Source: Pleodorina starrii (taxonomy: Eukaryota > Chlorophyta > Chlorophyceae > Chlamydomonadales > Volvocaceae). Taken from it: a stretch of 64,000 bases of DNA. A model generated the notes under the pieces. It saw only the letters and a program-made list of their open reading frames with translations. It was not told the origin of the DNA and did no database searches. Position numbers and translations under genes: made by a program. How positions within the stretch are numbered: the first letter of the stretch is position 1; each line of letters begins with the position of its first letter. Below are positions 12,188-22,025 of the stretch, one piece after another. The stretch spans positions 281,001-345,000 of the forward strand of contig BRXU01000013.1 of assembly GCA_030267565.1 (NCBI GenBank). The letters are read 5' to 3'.

Positions 12188-13902
12188 ATGGACCGCGACG
12201 GGCAGGACGGGGCCCGCGGGGCCGCCCCGCTCCACCACTCAGGCATGGCAGCCCAAGAGCGCCAAATGGAGGGTGCCCAGCACGCCGTGAAGGCGGGTAG
12301 GTGCAGCCACACGAGCGGATGGGTGACTGGCCCGGCGGCAAAAGCGGGCCGAGCAGGCCCGGGATAAGGTTGTAGGGCGCGCAGCGGCGCGAGGCCCCGG
12401 CCACGGATGGTTCCAGATGCCAGACAGCTCGAGTTGAGGGGAGGTGCCTGGACAGGACACGACAGGACAGGATGGGAACCGAGGACGGATAGAGAAAAGG
12501 GAGCGGTGTCGATGTTGCTGGCGAGTAGGACTGATGGCGGCGGAGGGGTTGCGCAGCTGCCGCCGTGTGGACCGACCCACGGGTCAAAAAATCCGCGGGT
12601 CGGACGCCAAACTCTTCGGCGCTGCGAAGACGACGAGGGCGACCGGCCGTCCGTTGCGTGCACCGCAAGTATCACCACCAGGGACGTGGGTAGAGGGATT
12701 ACATGCGCCTCCATCCACCTCTCGTGTGCTGTCGCAGGATTGGGCCTGGGCCGCGGCGACCCCAGCGGGGAAGACCATATTGACGACGCTGACGGGCCAC
12801 TGCCCGACGCCAGCAGCGCCGCCAGGTTCGCCGCGCCGGCGGGGCCGGAGAACGCAAACTCCGTCGCCGCGGCGGTGCCGCCGCCGATTCGAGTCATCTC
12901 CGGCAGCAGCGGCGGCGGCGGCGAGGCGCCGCCGTATGGCGGGCTGCAGGACGTGCCCGACAACGGCGGCGACGCGGCCCGCTTCCGCCAGGTGCCTGCC
13001 GCCGCCAGCCCCTCAGCTGCTGCGGTGGTAGCAGGCCCGCCGGCGGCGTGGGGCAGTGGCCGGCCGACGGCGTCGCCCCGAGCCGCGCCCTCTCCCCGCC
13101 GCGGCTTCGACTTGGAGCAGCACCTGGTGAGCTCCTTTCTGTGCCCACTTGGCGCCCTCTCACCGCCCTCCCAATTACCGGTACCGTATTCGCCTCCTCA
13201 AGACATGAGTTCTTGTCATTGATCCTGACTCTCGGAAGGGTCATTCGGAGGGTAGAGCTCTCTAGCGCGCAAGCTGCCCGTGACCCCGTGCACTGCAGCA
13301 CTGGCCAGCTGTTGGGCTGTTGGGCGGGAAGTGAGAACACTGGCGGTCATACCTGGGGGCTAATTGAGCGGTGGGGTCAACATCAGGCACAGCACGGCAC
13401 AGCACACCGGCTCACACCGCGAGGCAAACCCTGACGACGCACGCATTGTCTCCAGTCCCACGCGATGTCTCTTCCCAGGCCGTGCATTACCGAGCCTGCA
13501 GAGCCTCACATTCGTATGCCGTACGCGCCTGCCTGCCAGGCGGCCGTACAGGCCGCACTGCCCGTGTCGCCCAACCGCAGCACCGCCGCGCGTGCCGCGG
13601 TGGCGCGGGCGACCGGGTACGACACGCTGTTGCCCAGCGGAGCCGCGGGGGACGTACTGGACGAGGAGGAGACGGTCGAGGTGCGTCGCTTCGTTTTGCA
13701 GTGTCCTCTCGAGTGCGACCCCGCCAGCCATTGTCTCTCAGCCAAATGCCTCCCTACCAAACCCAAAAACCCAAAAACCCGATTTCATTGGAAATCACGC
13801 ATACCCTATTCTTATCCCGGTGTCACTCCCGATGTCGCTCCCACTGCCGTACATTGACAGGACATACTCGACGAGTGCATATCCAGGGGAGCCTGCACCT
13901 GA
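12188..13902 (+). CDS. Unrecognised 254-residue protein, four exons
   Basis: I do not recognise this protein. Proposed exons: 12188-12296, 12738-13126, 13456-13680, 13861-13902 (stop TGA 13900-13902). Junctions agree in phase and use GT-AG (donors GTAGGT, GTGAGC, GTGCGT). The first two thirds are Gly/Ala/Pro/Ser low complexity with an acidic patch ('GEDHIDDADG'). The third exon is more ordered ('PCITEPAEPHIRMPYAPAC', about residues 174-192) and leads into an acidic tail, 'VLDEEETVEDILDEC'. No signal peptide, membrane segment or catalytic motif is visible. The start is the first ATG in phase; an upstream coding exon is possible. A long minus frame over 12133-12963 is a mirror of the low-complexity sequence and has no splice support. 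The stop lies 1.3 kb from the convergent GRDP-like gene. Confidence 0.5.
12574..12585. repeat. GACCCACGGGTC element
   Basis: Member of the dispersed GACCCNNGGGTC family, in intron 1 of the 254-residue gene; a decayed half copy (CCGCGGGTC) follows within 10 bases. Confidence 0.7.
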
Positions 13903-15006
13903 GAGCACACCCCAGGGGGTTGCTCGTTGCCGGGGAGGAGAGTATGGGCTGATGGGCGGTCAACGAGCGGGGCGCTGTGCCGTGCTGCGCTGTGCTGTGG
14001 GGCTGAGGGCGCGAAGTCGCAGACGGAGAGAGCAAAGGCGCGCGCCGGATGGCTGGGGGTAGGGTAGGTACGGTCTGGGTTAAGAGTGTTCAGTCAGCAG
14101 ATACATTTGTCGTGCCACAGCGTCGTCGATTTGCTTTCGATTGCGCGATTGGGTGGTTGTTGTTGTCGCCAGGCGCTCGCACGTAGCTGGACGGAAGACC
14201 GGGTCGGCACAGGACGCCGGCGAAACGGCGGGTTGCGGCATGGGTGGTAAGAAAGAAGATTACCGCAGCGAAGGGACGGAGAGGCTTGGGGGTTTGGGGG
14301 CGTAACCCGGCACCTCAAGGGCCACCTCCTTATCCGGAAAACATTCCCGCCCGCCCGCGTGCCTCTTCATGCGATGCATTGAAGCTTCGGTACATGTCTT
14401 AACATGTGCCTGTCTGTGAGAGGGAGATGTCCCGGACCCACCGGTCAACATGTGGTGGTGGTGCTGCTGCAGCGACAGGAATAATTGGCGCGCACGCACC
14501 TGTCATCATCAGGGAGCAAGTACCAGATGCTCACGCTTCCAACGCTCACGCTTTCGCACCGTAACGTGCCAAACCCCCGGAAGCTGCTGCCTAGATGAGA
14601 GGTATCGCTTGATGAGGGGGGGCTGGGCGGACGGGGCAGTTCGCACAGCCGCGAACTGCCCCGTCCAAACCCCATCAGAACCCAAAAGCGGCGGCAGCGG
14701 CAGCAGCCGTAGATCTGCTCGCGTGTTGAAGCACCGGTACCTGCGCTGACCCACGGGTCACCCCCCAGAGATGCGGCCCATGACCAGCACCTTGCTCAAC
14801 CCTGTCACCCCCGGTCACACTCCAGCGCTGCTGCTCCCTGTAGTGCAACAGTCAACACGCCCCGACTGCTGCCCTCCATGCGCACGCACAGCCCCAATTG
14901 TACATCAACCCCCAACCCCCAAAGAGGTCCCGCCGTCCCGATGAAGGTGAACAAGATACAGCGTTCAGACCACCCCAAAGCGAACCGGCAGCACACAAGG
15001 GTATAT

Positions 15007-15041
<35 letters not shown>

Positions 15042-15195
15042 GTCAAAACACACAGGACACGAACCCCCCAAAGTCACATCTCCCCAAGCTCGCTCGGTCT
15101 ACCACTGCCTGCCATGCCAGCGAAAATGGAAGCCCCACCTCAGCTGCTTTTTACCTCCGCTACTTGTTGCCTCAGTCAGTTGCTTGTTGCCTCAG
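13903..15195. other. Convergent intergenic region (3' UTRs)
   Basis: Between two converging stops. It contains a TGACCCACGGGTCA element at 14747-14760 and a (CGCA)n microsatellite near 15008-15041. No coding chain or clear TGTAA signal was found. Confidence 0.45.
15008..15041. repeat. (GCAC)n microsatellite
   Basis: About eight perfect GCAC units in the presumed 3' UTR or downstream flank of the GRDP-like gene. Confidence 0.9.
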
Positions 15196-18100
15196 TCAGT
15201 TGCTTGTTGCCGCCCTTCCTCGTCGCAGCAGCAGCTCCCGGTGGATGTGGCGATAGCACTCCGCCATACGGAGCGGCCAGCCGCGCGAAAACACAATCTC
15301 ACCGAGCGTGTTGCCAGCCAGTCGCAATCCGTCGCCGCAGCCGCCCTCGACGGCGTCGTCATCGCCGCCCTCGAAGCAGCCGCCCCAGCAGCGCCGGCGG
15401 CGATGCCTGCGACGGTGACGACGACGGTCGTGGCCGTCCTTGACGTCGGCCCGATTGTCGTACACGACGGCCGCCGACGCGTCCGCCTCCGCCGCCTCCC
15501 GTTCTGCGATCTCCGCGGCCAAAGGCGCCGGAAGGCACCACCTGTAGTGTCAGGTCGGGTGGTGTCGGGTCGGGTCGGTCTGGAGGTTCAATTCTGGAGT
15601 GATGGGGGGAGGGGTTCGGCGGCTACGGCGCGTGAAGGAATCGGGCGCTGAGTGGGGCTGCACCGTGTCGGAACCTTTCTCCATCGCACTGCGGCGTCCT
15701 GGACCCAGCCCTGGACCCAGCCCTGGACCCAGCCCTGGACCCAGCCCTGGACCCAGCCCTGGACCCAGTCCTGAAACATACGAGGCAACCGCTGCGCATG
15801 TCACTACCGCATAGTTTCGTCAGCCGCAGTGCCCCCCACAGCCCCACACCGCCGCCCTCCTTTGCAGCACCTGCCCGGGCCCAGCAAACAGAAGTCCGAC
15901 GGCGTGTAGTACACCTGGCCCCGAACCGCCGGGTGGTGGGGAGCCAGGTAGGTAGGCTCGGCGGAGCGCTCCGAGGGGGTCAGGAAGCTGCAGGGCAGGT
16001 CCAGGGGGGGAGCGGGCGCGGGGTGGCGGCGGCGGCAGCCGCCGCTGGCGCCGCCTCCTGCGGCGGCGGTCACTGCTGCCGCGAATGGCGGGTACGGCGC
16101 CGCCGCCGCCACCGACGGATCTGAGGATGATGAGGATGGAGTGGAGGAGCTCGAGGCCCGCTGCTGCGGGGGCGGCGGCGGCGGCGGAGGCGGCGGAGGT
16201 GTTTGCTGCGGTGATTGCAGGGGAGGCCGCGGCTGTGGTGGCGGCATCGGGGCGATGTCGTCCCAGAAGCGGTGGCGGTGGCTCGCGAGTGGGGAGGTGG
16301 GGTCGTTGAGGTCCGTCAGGCGGAGCAGCTGCTGGGTCATGTGGCTGGGCAGAGGGGCGGGGTGAGGGGACACGGAGGAAAAAGGGGAATGATTCCGGTA
16401 GGGTAAGGGTAACTGGGTAAGGGTAAGGGTGACTGGGTAACTGGGTAACAGGGTAAGGGTAAGGGTAAGTGTTAGGGTAAGGTTAAGGGTGGGGTAGGGT
16501 AGGGTAGGGGAAGCGGTCGGGAGGGCGGCGAAAATTGGGCAGGGATGAAGGGAGTGGTTTGGATCCCATTGGTCCACTGAGGCCGCGGGGGAGCACCAAG
16601 GGGTTGGGGGTGGGTGTGGGGGTGTGGTTGGGGGTGGGGGTGGGCAATGGATTCTGGCGGGCGTCCAAAAAGGGTCAGGTGCCGATTGCGTACTCGTGCG
16701 TGGTACGAGGGCTCGGAGGGCCACATGATGAAACGCCCTTGGGAGCCCAAAGGCGTGTGCGTCCCGTAACGGCTACACGTGGCCGCGCCCCCTTCCCTCT
16801 TCCCCCGCGGGCCCCCCTCCCCACGCTCACCACGCTGAGGGCAGTCAGCAGCACTGACCGCAGCCCCCCTCCCTCCCCACCTACAGCAGCCAACTCCCCA
16901 CCTGATCGCGGCATCCAACTCCGCCCTGCTGGGCCCCGCATCGCAGCCGCCCTCCTCCTCCTTCTTCTCCACAGCCCCCGCCGCCGTCGAGCCCGGAAAG
17001 CAGCCGCCGAACAACCGCCGCCCCAAACCGCCTCCGCGGCCGCTCGCCGGGGCGTTGCGTGCCTCCTCCGCCACGACCCCGCCCACCTTTCCCTCCCCCC
17101 TCCGGCCCTCCTTCCCCTCCTTCTCCTCATCCTCGTCACCAGCACTGCCTCCCAGCTGCAGTCGCTCTGCGAGGCACCACAGCGCGTACACCGCAAAGGC
17201 CCCGCTGCGGCACAGATGGTCGGGACTGCCGAGCATGGCCGGCCGGCCGGCTCTGCCCGGGCCCGCCAACGCAGCCGCGTCGGGATCGCCCACAAACACG
17301 CCGCTGCGACTGTAGCTGCCGCCACCACCACCACCACCGCCACCCCCCTTGCCGCTGCGGTCGTCGCGTCTGCGCTGTTGCGTCTGCGTCTGCGTGTGCT
17401 GCATACCGCCGCCTCCCACGCGCAGCTCCGCGGCGATCTTGCGCGGCGGCGGCAGCTCAGCGACCCGCGGGTCGGCCAGCGCCGCCGCCAGCGGCCACAG
17501 CTGCCCCACCAGCGGCTGGGCGATGAAGGTGGGGATCCGCCGCGAGGGGGAGGGGTTCACCATCAGCCCCGTCGCTTTCTGGCGGGGCGGGGAGGTCGGG
17601 CGGGCGGGCGGGCACGGGTTGTGGGATGGTAGGCGACGGTCATAAGCTCATAACAAGTCCGCCCATCCACTCGCATCCCTCGGGCGCCCACACGGCCCAC
17701 TCTCTCCAAGGGCCCTCCAAAGTCCAATCACCCCACCCCACCCCACCCCGCCGCACCCCACCCCACCCCACCTCGTTAACTGCGTTGCGTTCCCTCGCCC
17801 CGGGCCGTTCTAATTATCCCACCTCGTAACGGCCCATTGTGAAGGCGAACGGGTCGCTCAGCGACACGGCGCTCAGCGAGTCGTCGTGACCCAATGGACG
17901 GCCCCCCGGCATCAGCGCCCCGCAGTCAGCCACGTAGGCGCCGCTCAGCGCCATGTGCGAGTGCCACATGATGTCCTGGTCGTACATCGGGACGAGCAGC
18001 GGCGCGTCGGGCGCCTGAGTGCGGGCCAGTGCCAGGAAGCGCAGGTAGCGGGTGCGGCCCGACTCCAGAAAACCGGGGTCTTGGTAAAAGTAGCGCAGAA

Positions 18101-19024
18101 TCTGGGAGGGAGGGAGGGAGAGAGGGAGGAGGGGAGGTGAGGGGGCGGGGTGGGGCAAGGAGGAGTGGGAGGAGGAGTAGAAGGAGGTCTGGCTGGGAGC
18201 GGCAGCGGAATGCATTGGCAGCAATGAAAGGCATGCTTTGAAGGCGAGGCGCCAACAGTCCCAACCAACCGAAGTGACCGAAGCGTGACGGCGATCGAGA
18301 ATGTCCATCTTTTCCCCCGCCCTCCCTTCCTTAGGGTGCCTTAGGGTGGGAAGGGGCGCACCTCATCTCACCGCACCTCATCTCATATCTCACCTGGTGA
18401 AGGAACCTGCCTTGCCGTACCATCGCATCTGCCACGTAGCTCCGTACGGATTCAAGACTGCCGGGATCCGGCGGAAGGCCGCCGCCGCCGCTGGCGGCCG
18501 CACTGCCGTCTGCCCTCTGATCGGATGCTGCTGCCGCGGGGGGTTGTTTCCCGGTGGCTTCTGCGGCGGCGGGCAAGCCGCTGCCGCTGCCAGCAGGGCT
18601 GCTGCCCGGGGGTGGGCCGCCCGCGCGCAGTTCGGGCTCGGCCGCGCAGCCGCCGCCGTGACCCTCGCCGTCTTCACCGGGGGCGGTGGTGGCGGTCGAG
18701 GCAGCGCTGCCAGAGGGCTGCTGCTGCTGTTGCGATTGCTGTTGCGATTGCTGCTGCTGCTGTTGCAATTGCTGGTGGCGACGGCATTGGAGGCGGCACT
18801 GGTCGGGCGGGAGCGGCTGCTGGCACCGCATCTGCCGCTGAGGCTGCGGCTGCTGCATGCGGGAAGGCGGCGCCGGCGCCGGCGGCCAAAACACGTGCTC
18901 CGGAGGCTGATCGGCTCCCGCCGGGTACGCCGCTTCCCATGCCTTCGTTCAGCGCCAAGTGAAGTGACAGTTGAAGCGGCAGGTCAGCGCAACTCGCCAT
19001 CCCGGCCCGGCAGCAGCAGCAACG

Positions 19025-19063
<39 letters not shown>

Positions 19064-20243
19064 CACCAAGGGCATGATCCATGTCACGACCCGGCGAACG
19101 GGTGCAGTCAGTCAGTCAGTCTGGCTGGCATCCAACCCCCATCCATCCATCCATGCACGCACGCGGAAAGGGACACGCCCCGGATCGACCTCCCCCCGTC
19201 TCCCTCTCTCCTGAAGTCCCATCTCACCCGCCGGGTGTACTCCCCTCCCCGAGCCTGGTCTGCGTAGTCGTAGTCGTAGTCCTGCTGTCCGCACTGCTGC
19301 GACTGCGGCTGCTGCTCCCGGTGGTGCTGCGGGTGCTGCCCCCGCGGACAGCCGCTGCTGAAGCCCAGCGCTTGCTGGGGGTCGGTCGGGTGCACCCCAA
19401 TACCGAAGCGGGCAGTGCAGTCCCGCAGGTACTTGTCCGGGTTGAGGCGGTGCACGAACCAGGCCCACTGAAGGTCGGGTTGGGTTCGCAAGACGTGTGC
19501 GGGGGAGGATGGGCCAAAGGAGGGGGGGCAAAGGCAGGCGGGAGGGCAGGCAGAGTTAGGGATGCGGACGGAGAGAGGAGCCCTGAGAATCTGGGCAGTG
19601 CTACATCCGCCAGGAGATGGAATAGGATGTTGGCTTCAAAGAGGGGGGAAGATTCCCGACAGGGCCTTGCGTGGCATGGGACAAGGCCGCAACGTGGGAC
19701 TGTCACAGTGGGGAATGCCGCATGCCCGTTCTGTTAGGCAGGCACGGCTACCGTAACTGCTGTTGCCGTAAACAAGTCTCTTGCTCATCCGAATAGCATT
19801 ACCACGGCCCACATTTTCCTGGAAGAGATCATGCGTTCGCTTAGGTTATCCGGCACGAGAGGTTCACGCGCCCGGCTGTGCTACGTACCTGCACGTCCAG
19901 CGGCGGAATAAGTGCACCAGCGGCACCTTTCGATGATTGTCGCTCATGCAGCAGTGGCATCCAAAGCAGCCAGTAGCGCCGAATGGCTTGTTCTGCGAAA
20001 TGGCCCCTGTAAAGTCCGCCTGCCCAAAACCAAGGGTCGAGCAGGCATCCATCACGGCTTATCCCAATAAATAGAATGGCTATCCTTTTGTCACATACCA
20101 AGAGTAAAGAGGTCCACCGCCATAAGCAGGCGCTGAAGCAGCGTTGCGCATGTCACCAAATCGGAAGACACCTGGGCTGTGACTTTTTGAAACGCTTCAT
20201 CAAAGCCTTCCATGTCAAAATATTTAGGAGAGTCGACTCCCAT
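15196..20243 (-). CDS. GRDP-like (DUF1399) protein
   Basis: Glycine-rich-domain-protein-like proteins have a conserved N-terminal module with paired W-H motifs; plant members are linked to stress and development, without a known enzyme activity. Exons: 20243-20099, 20019-19889, 19467-19228, 18942-18394, 18101-17823, 17578-16902, 16344-15871, 15541-15196; all junctions keep phase and give 946 residues. Family signatures: 'AIRRYWLLWMPLL' and 'PPLDVQWAWFVHRLNPDKY' across exons 2-3, 'DCTARFG', then exon 5 with 'LVPMYDQDIMWHSHM' and HDDSLS, matching the family's 'vp-yDiDliWHsH ... HDD'. Between them exon 4 carries a Gln/Pro/Ala-rich insert. Exons 6-7 add a poly-Gly stretch and a poly-Pro/Ser run, much longer than in land-plant proteins. 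The start is the ATG opening 'MGVDSPKYFDM'. Exon 8's frame was chosen by phase; it ends in an Arg-rich stretch and is less certain. Confidence 0.8.
15702..15771. repeat. 12-bp minisatellite (CCTGGACCCAGC)n
   Basis: About six near-perfect 12-bp units in intron 7 of the GRDP-like gene. The unit has no stop in any frame, so open frames across it are artefacts. Confidence 0.9.
16395..16509. repeat. Telomere-like GGGTAA/GGGTA repeat in GRDP intron 6
   Basis: Degenerate run of GGGTAA, GGGTAACT and GGGTA units next to a GGGGTGGGG-type G-rich stretch. It resembles interstitial telomere-like sequence but is not the exact algal TTTTAGGG or TTTAGGG unit. Confidence 0.7.
17462..17473. repeat. GACCCGCGGGTC palindrome inside GRDP exon 6
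   Basis: Perfect palindrome in coding sequence; on the minus strand it gives the residues Asp-Pro-Arg-Val of 'LADPRVAEL'. Confidence 0.8.
17774..17822. repeat. Dispersed 48-bp intronic repeat, copy 1
   Basis: Nearly identical to 24412-24460 (about two mismatches). It begins at the donor of GRDP intron 5. Core: CCTCGCCCCGGGCCGTTC followed by TAATTA. Confidence 0.85.
19027..19056. repeat. (CAG)n tract in GRDP intron 3
   Basis: About ten CAG/CAA triplets, just before the acceptor of exon 4 on the minus strand; intronic in my model. Confidence 0.75.
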
Positions 20244-20876
20244 CTTGATTGTCGGCAGTGGTGTAATGTGATGCTAACCGTCACCGCAGACAATTACCTG
20301 AACAGCGCGCAATGTGCTTGCGACTTCGTCGGACTGTCATGTTCTGGGAGCCTTGTCAAGGAGTGAAGCATGGATAGGCGTTTTACTCGAGGGATAAATA
20401 AAGTCATACTTTCATCACTTTAGCTCTTTCGGTGCCCAAAGTACGGCGCATGGTTTACATGGTTTACAAGGTTTACGGCGCAGCTCTCTTACTTTGTCAC
20501 TTCGTCACAAAGTCCTGTATACTCGATCGGGCAAACTCGGTGAACAGGAGATGTCACCGTCAACACGGGATGTACGGCTACAGACCCAGTCATTTCCGAT
20601 TTCCCCCCTGAGGAAATGCACCCCAAGTGATATACTGCGGCCCATCCATGTGGTGTGGACGGCTCTGCTGCCCATAATGATGAGTCTGTACCTGTCAACT
20701 CCGGTTTTAAATGCGTGAGTAATTCGTGGACAAAGCGGACTCGCTGGATGTGAGATAGGAAACAAAATACGCAAAAAGATGATAATCGAAAGGCAAGGAT
20801 GAGCCTGCGCCGGCTCTGCCGGCCGAGTCACTTAATATCCAGCTATCCATGTCGCCAGCTCCACCCCTGCATCCGG
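20244..20876. other. Upstream flank of the GRDP-like gene
   Basis: Moderate GC, no convincing coding chain. A short repeat of ATGGTTTACA units occurs near 20450-20475. It should carry the GRDP promoter. Confidence 0.4.
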
Positions 20877-21099
20877 TCAGCAGTAGTCATGTTTGGTGTG
20901 CGTGCTAGTGTACTGCGACTTTGATGGACAGATCCTTTCCCAGCCGGGTCCGTCATCCCCCGTCCCACAAACAAGTTGCGGACTCTGTTTCTGGTTAGTA
21001 CAGTAGAGACCCTGGACAAGAAAGGACAACTGATCAGCAGCGCACTGCACTCCCACGCCGCAGCCATGTCGTGTGGGGTACATGACTACACACACACAT

Positions 21100-21905
21100 C
21101 GATAAGCCATCTCGGCCAAAGGTCTCATGTCGAAGGCCCACACGCAGAGCTTGCGACCCGGGGTCATGCACACCAGCTGGCCGATTACCAATGTACCTGC
21201 GCCCAAACGCAGGAAAGAGAGGCCGCCCGGAATTCGCGCCCACCCAAGCAACTCCTCACCCACCCACTCCACCACCGGCGCGGGCACAGTTTATGTTAGG
21301 GCTGCTGCACAGGGTTGGAGCCGGTGCCGAAACATACGGCGATCAAGACAATGGTGATAGGTGAAGCCGCCGTCCAGGTACGATCCGTGCATTGCTCATC
21401 CGTATATGCGTGCGTGCATGCTTATGCATCCATCCACGTGCACTTGTGCAGCGGCAATGTCGCCAGGCCCCGACCCACCGGCGGCCACGCCGCAGCCCTG
21501 GCGACTCGACATCGAGCGAACAATGTCCGCACTGCTGGCAACTGGACCGCGAAGACCGCGCATCTCATGACAACGTACGTATCTGTAAACACACTCGCCG
21601 CCACGACTTCAATGCCCGCGCCTGCTGCTGCGCGCACGCTCTGCACCTCTGCTCGCACTCTCTGCGCGCACACTCTGCTCTCAGCACCTACCGGTATCCG
21701 ACACACACCTTTGCCGCGCTGCTCCACCGCCCCGTAGCTCCGCTGCCTACACCCACGTACTGAACGAAAGCGAAGCTCTCCCAGAACTCCCATTCGCTCA
21801 AACGCACACACCAGATGTGCATCGCCCAAGTAACCACGCCCCAGCGCAGCCACAGCCTCTATCGCTTTCAACCCATCGCCACTAGTGGCGCACGGCAGCA
21901 CGCCC
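21100..21905 (-). CDS. Possible small multi-exon gene, unresolved
   Basis: Several minus-strand stretches look coding but I could not settle frames. The best is about 21905-21762, ending 'GVLGELRFRS' at a good donor (GTACGT). A candidate next exon starts after a CAG at about 21542-21544 and would read 'QCGHCSLDVESPGLRRG' then 'WRHCRC', a CxxC...HCxC pattern suggestive of zinc binding. A further stretch near 21195-21105 is open in two frames ('LVCMTPGRKLCVWAFDMRP' in one). No start or stop is assigned. It could be a small zinc-binding protein, or chance open frames. Confidence 0.25.
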
Positions 21906-22025
21906 CCATGCCCCGCCTTGCCCTGAGAGCCATCCTGCGAGCCCCGACGTTACTATCCCCACCGCCGCCCCGCCCCGCCATGCTGCCACGCATATGTTAA
22001 CCTAACCCCCGACGTGCTGCGCCGC

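Noticed and set aside
12133..12963. 276-codon minus-strand frame
   Set aside because: Mirror of GC-rich low-complexity sequence; the plus-strand exon chain has matching phases and good splice sites.
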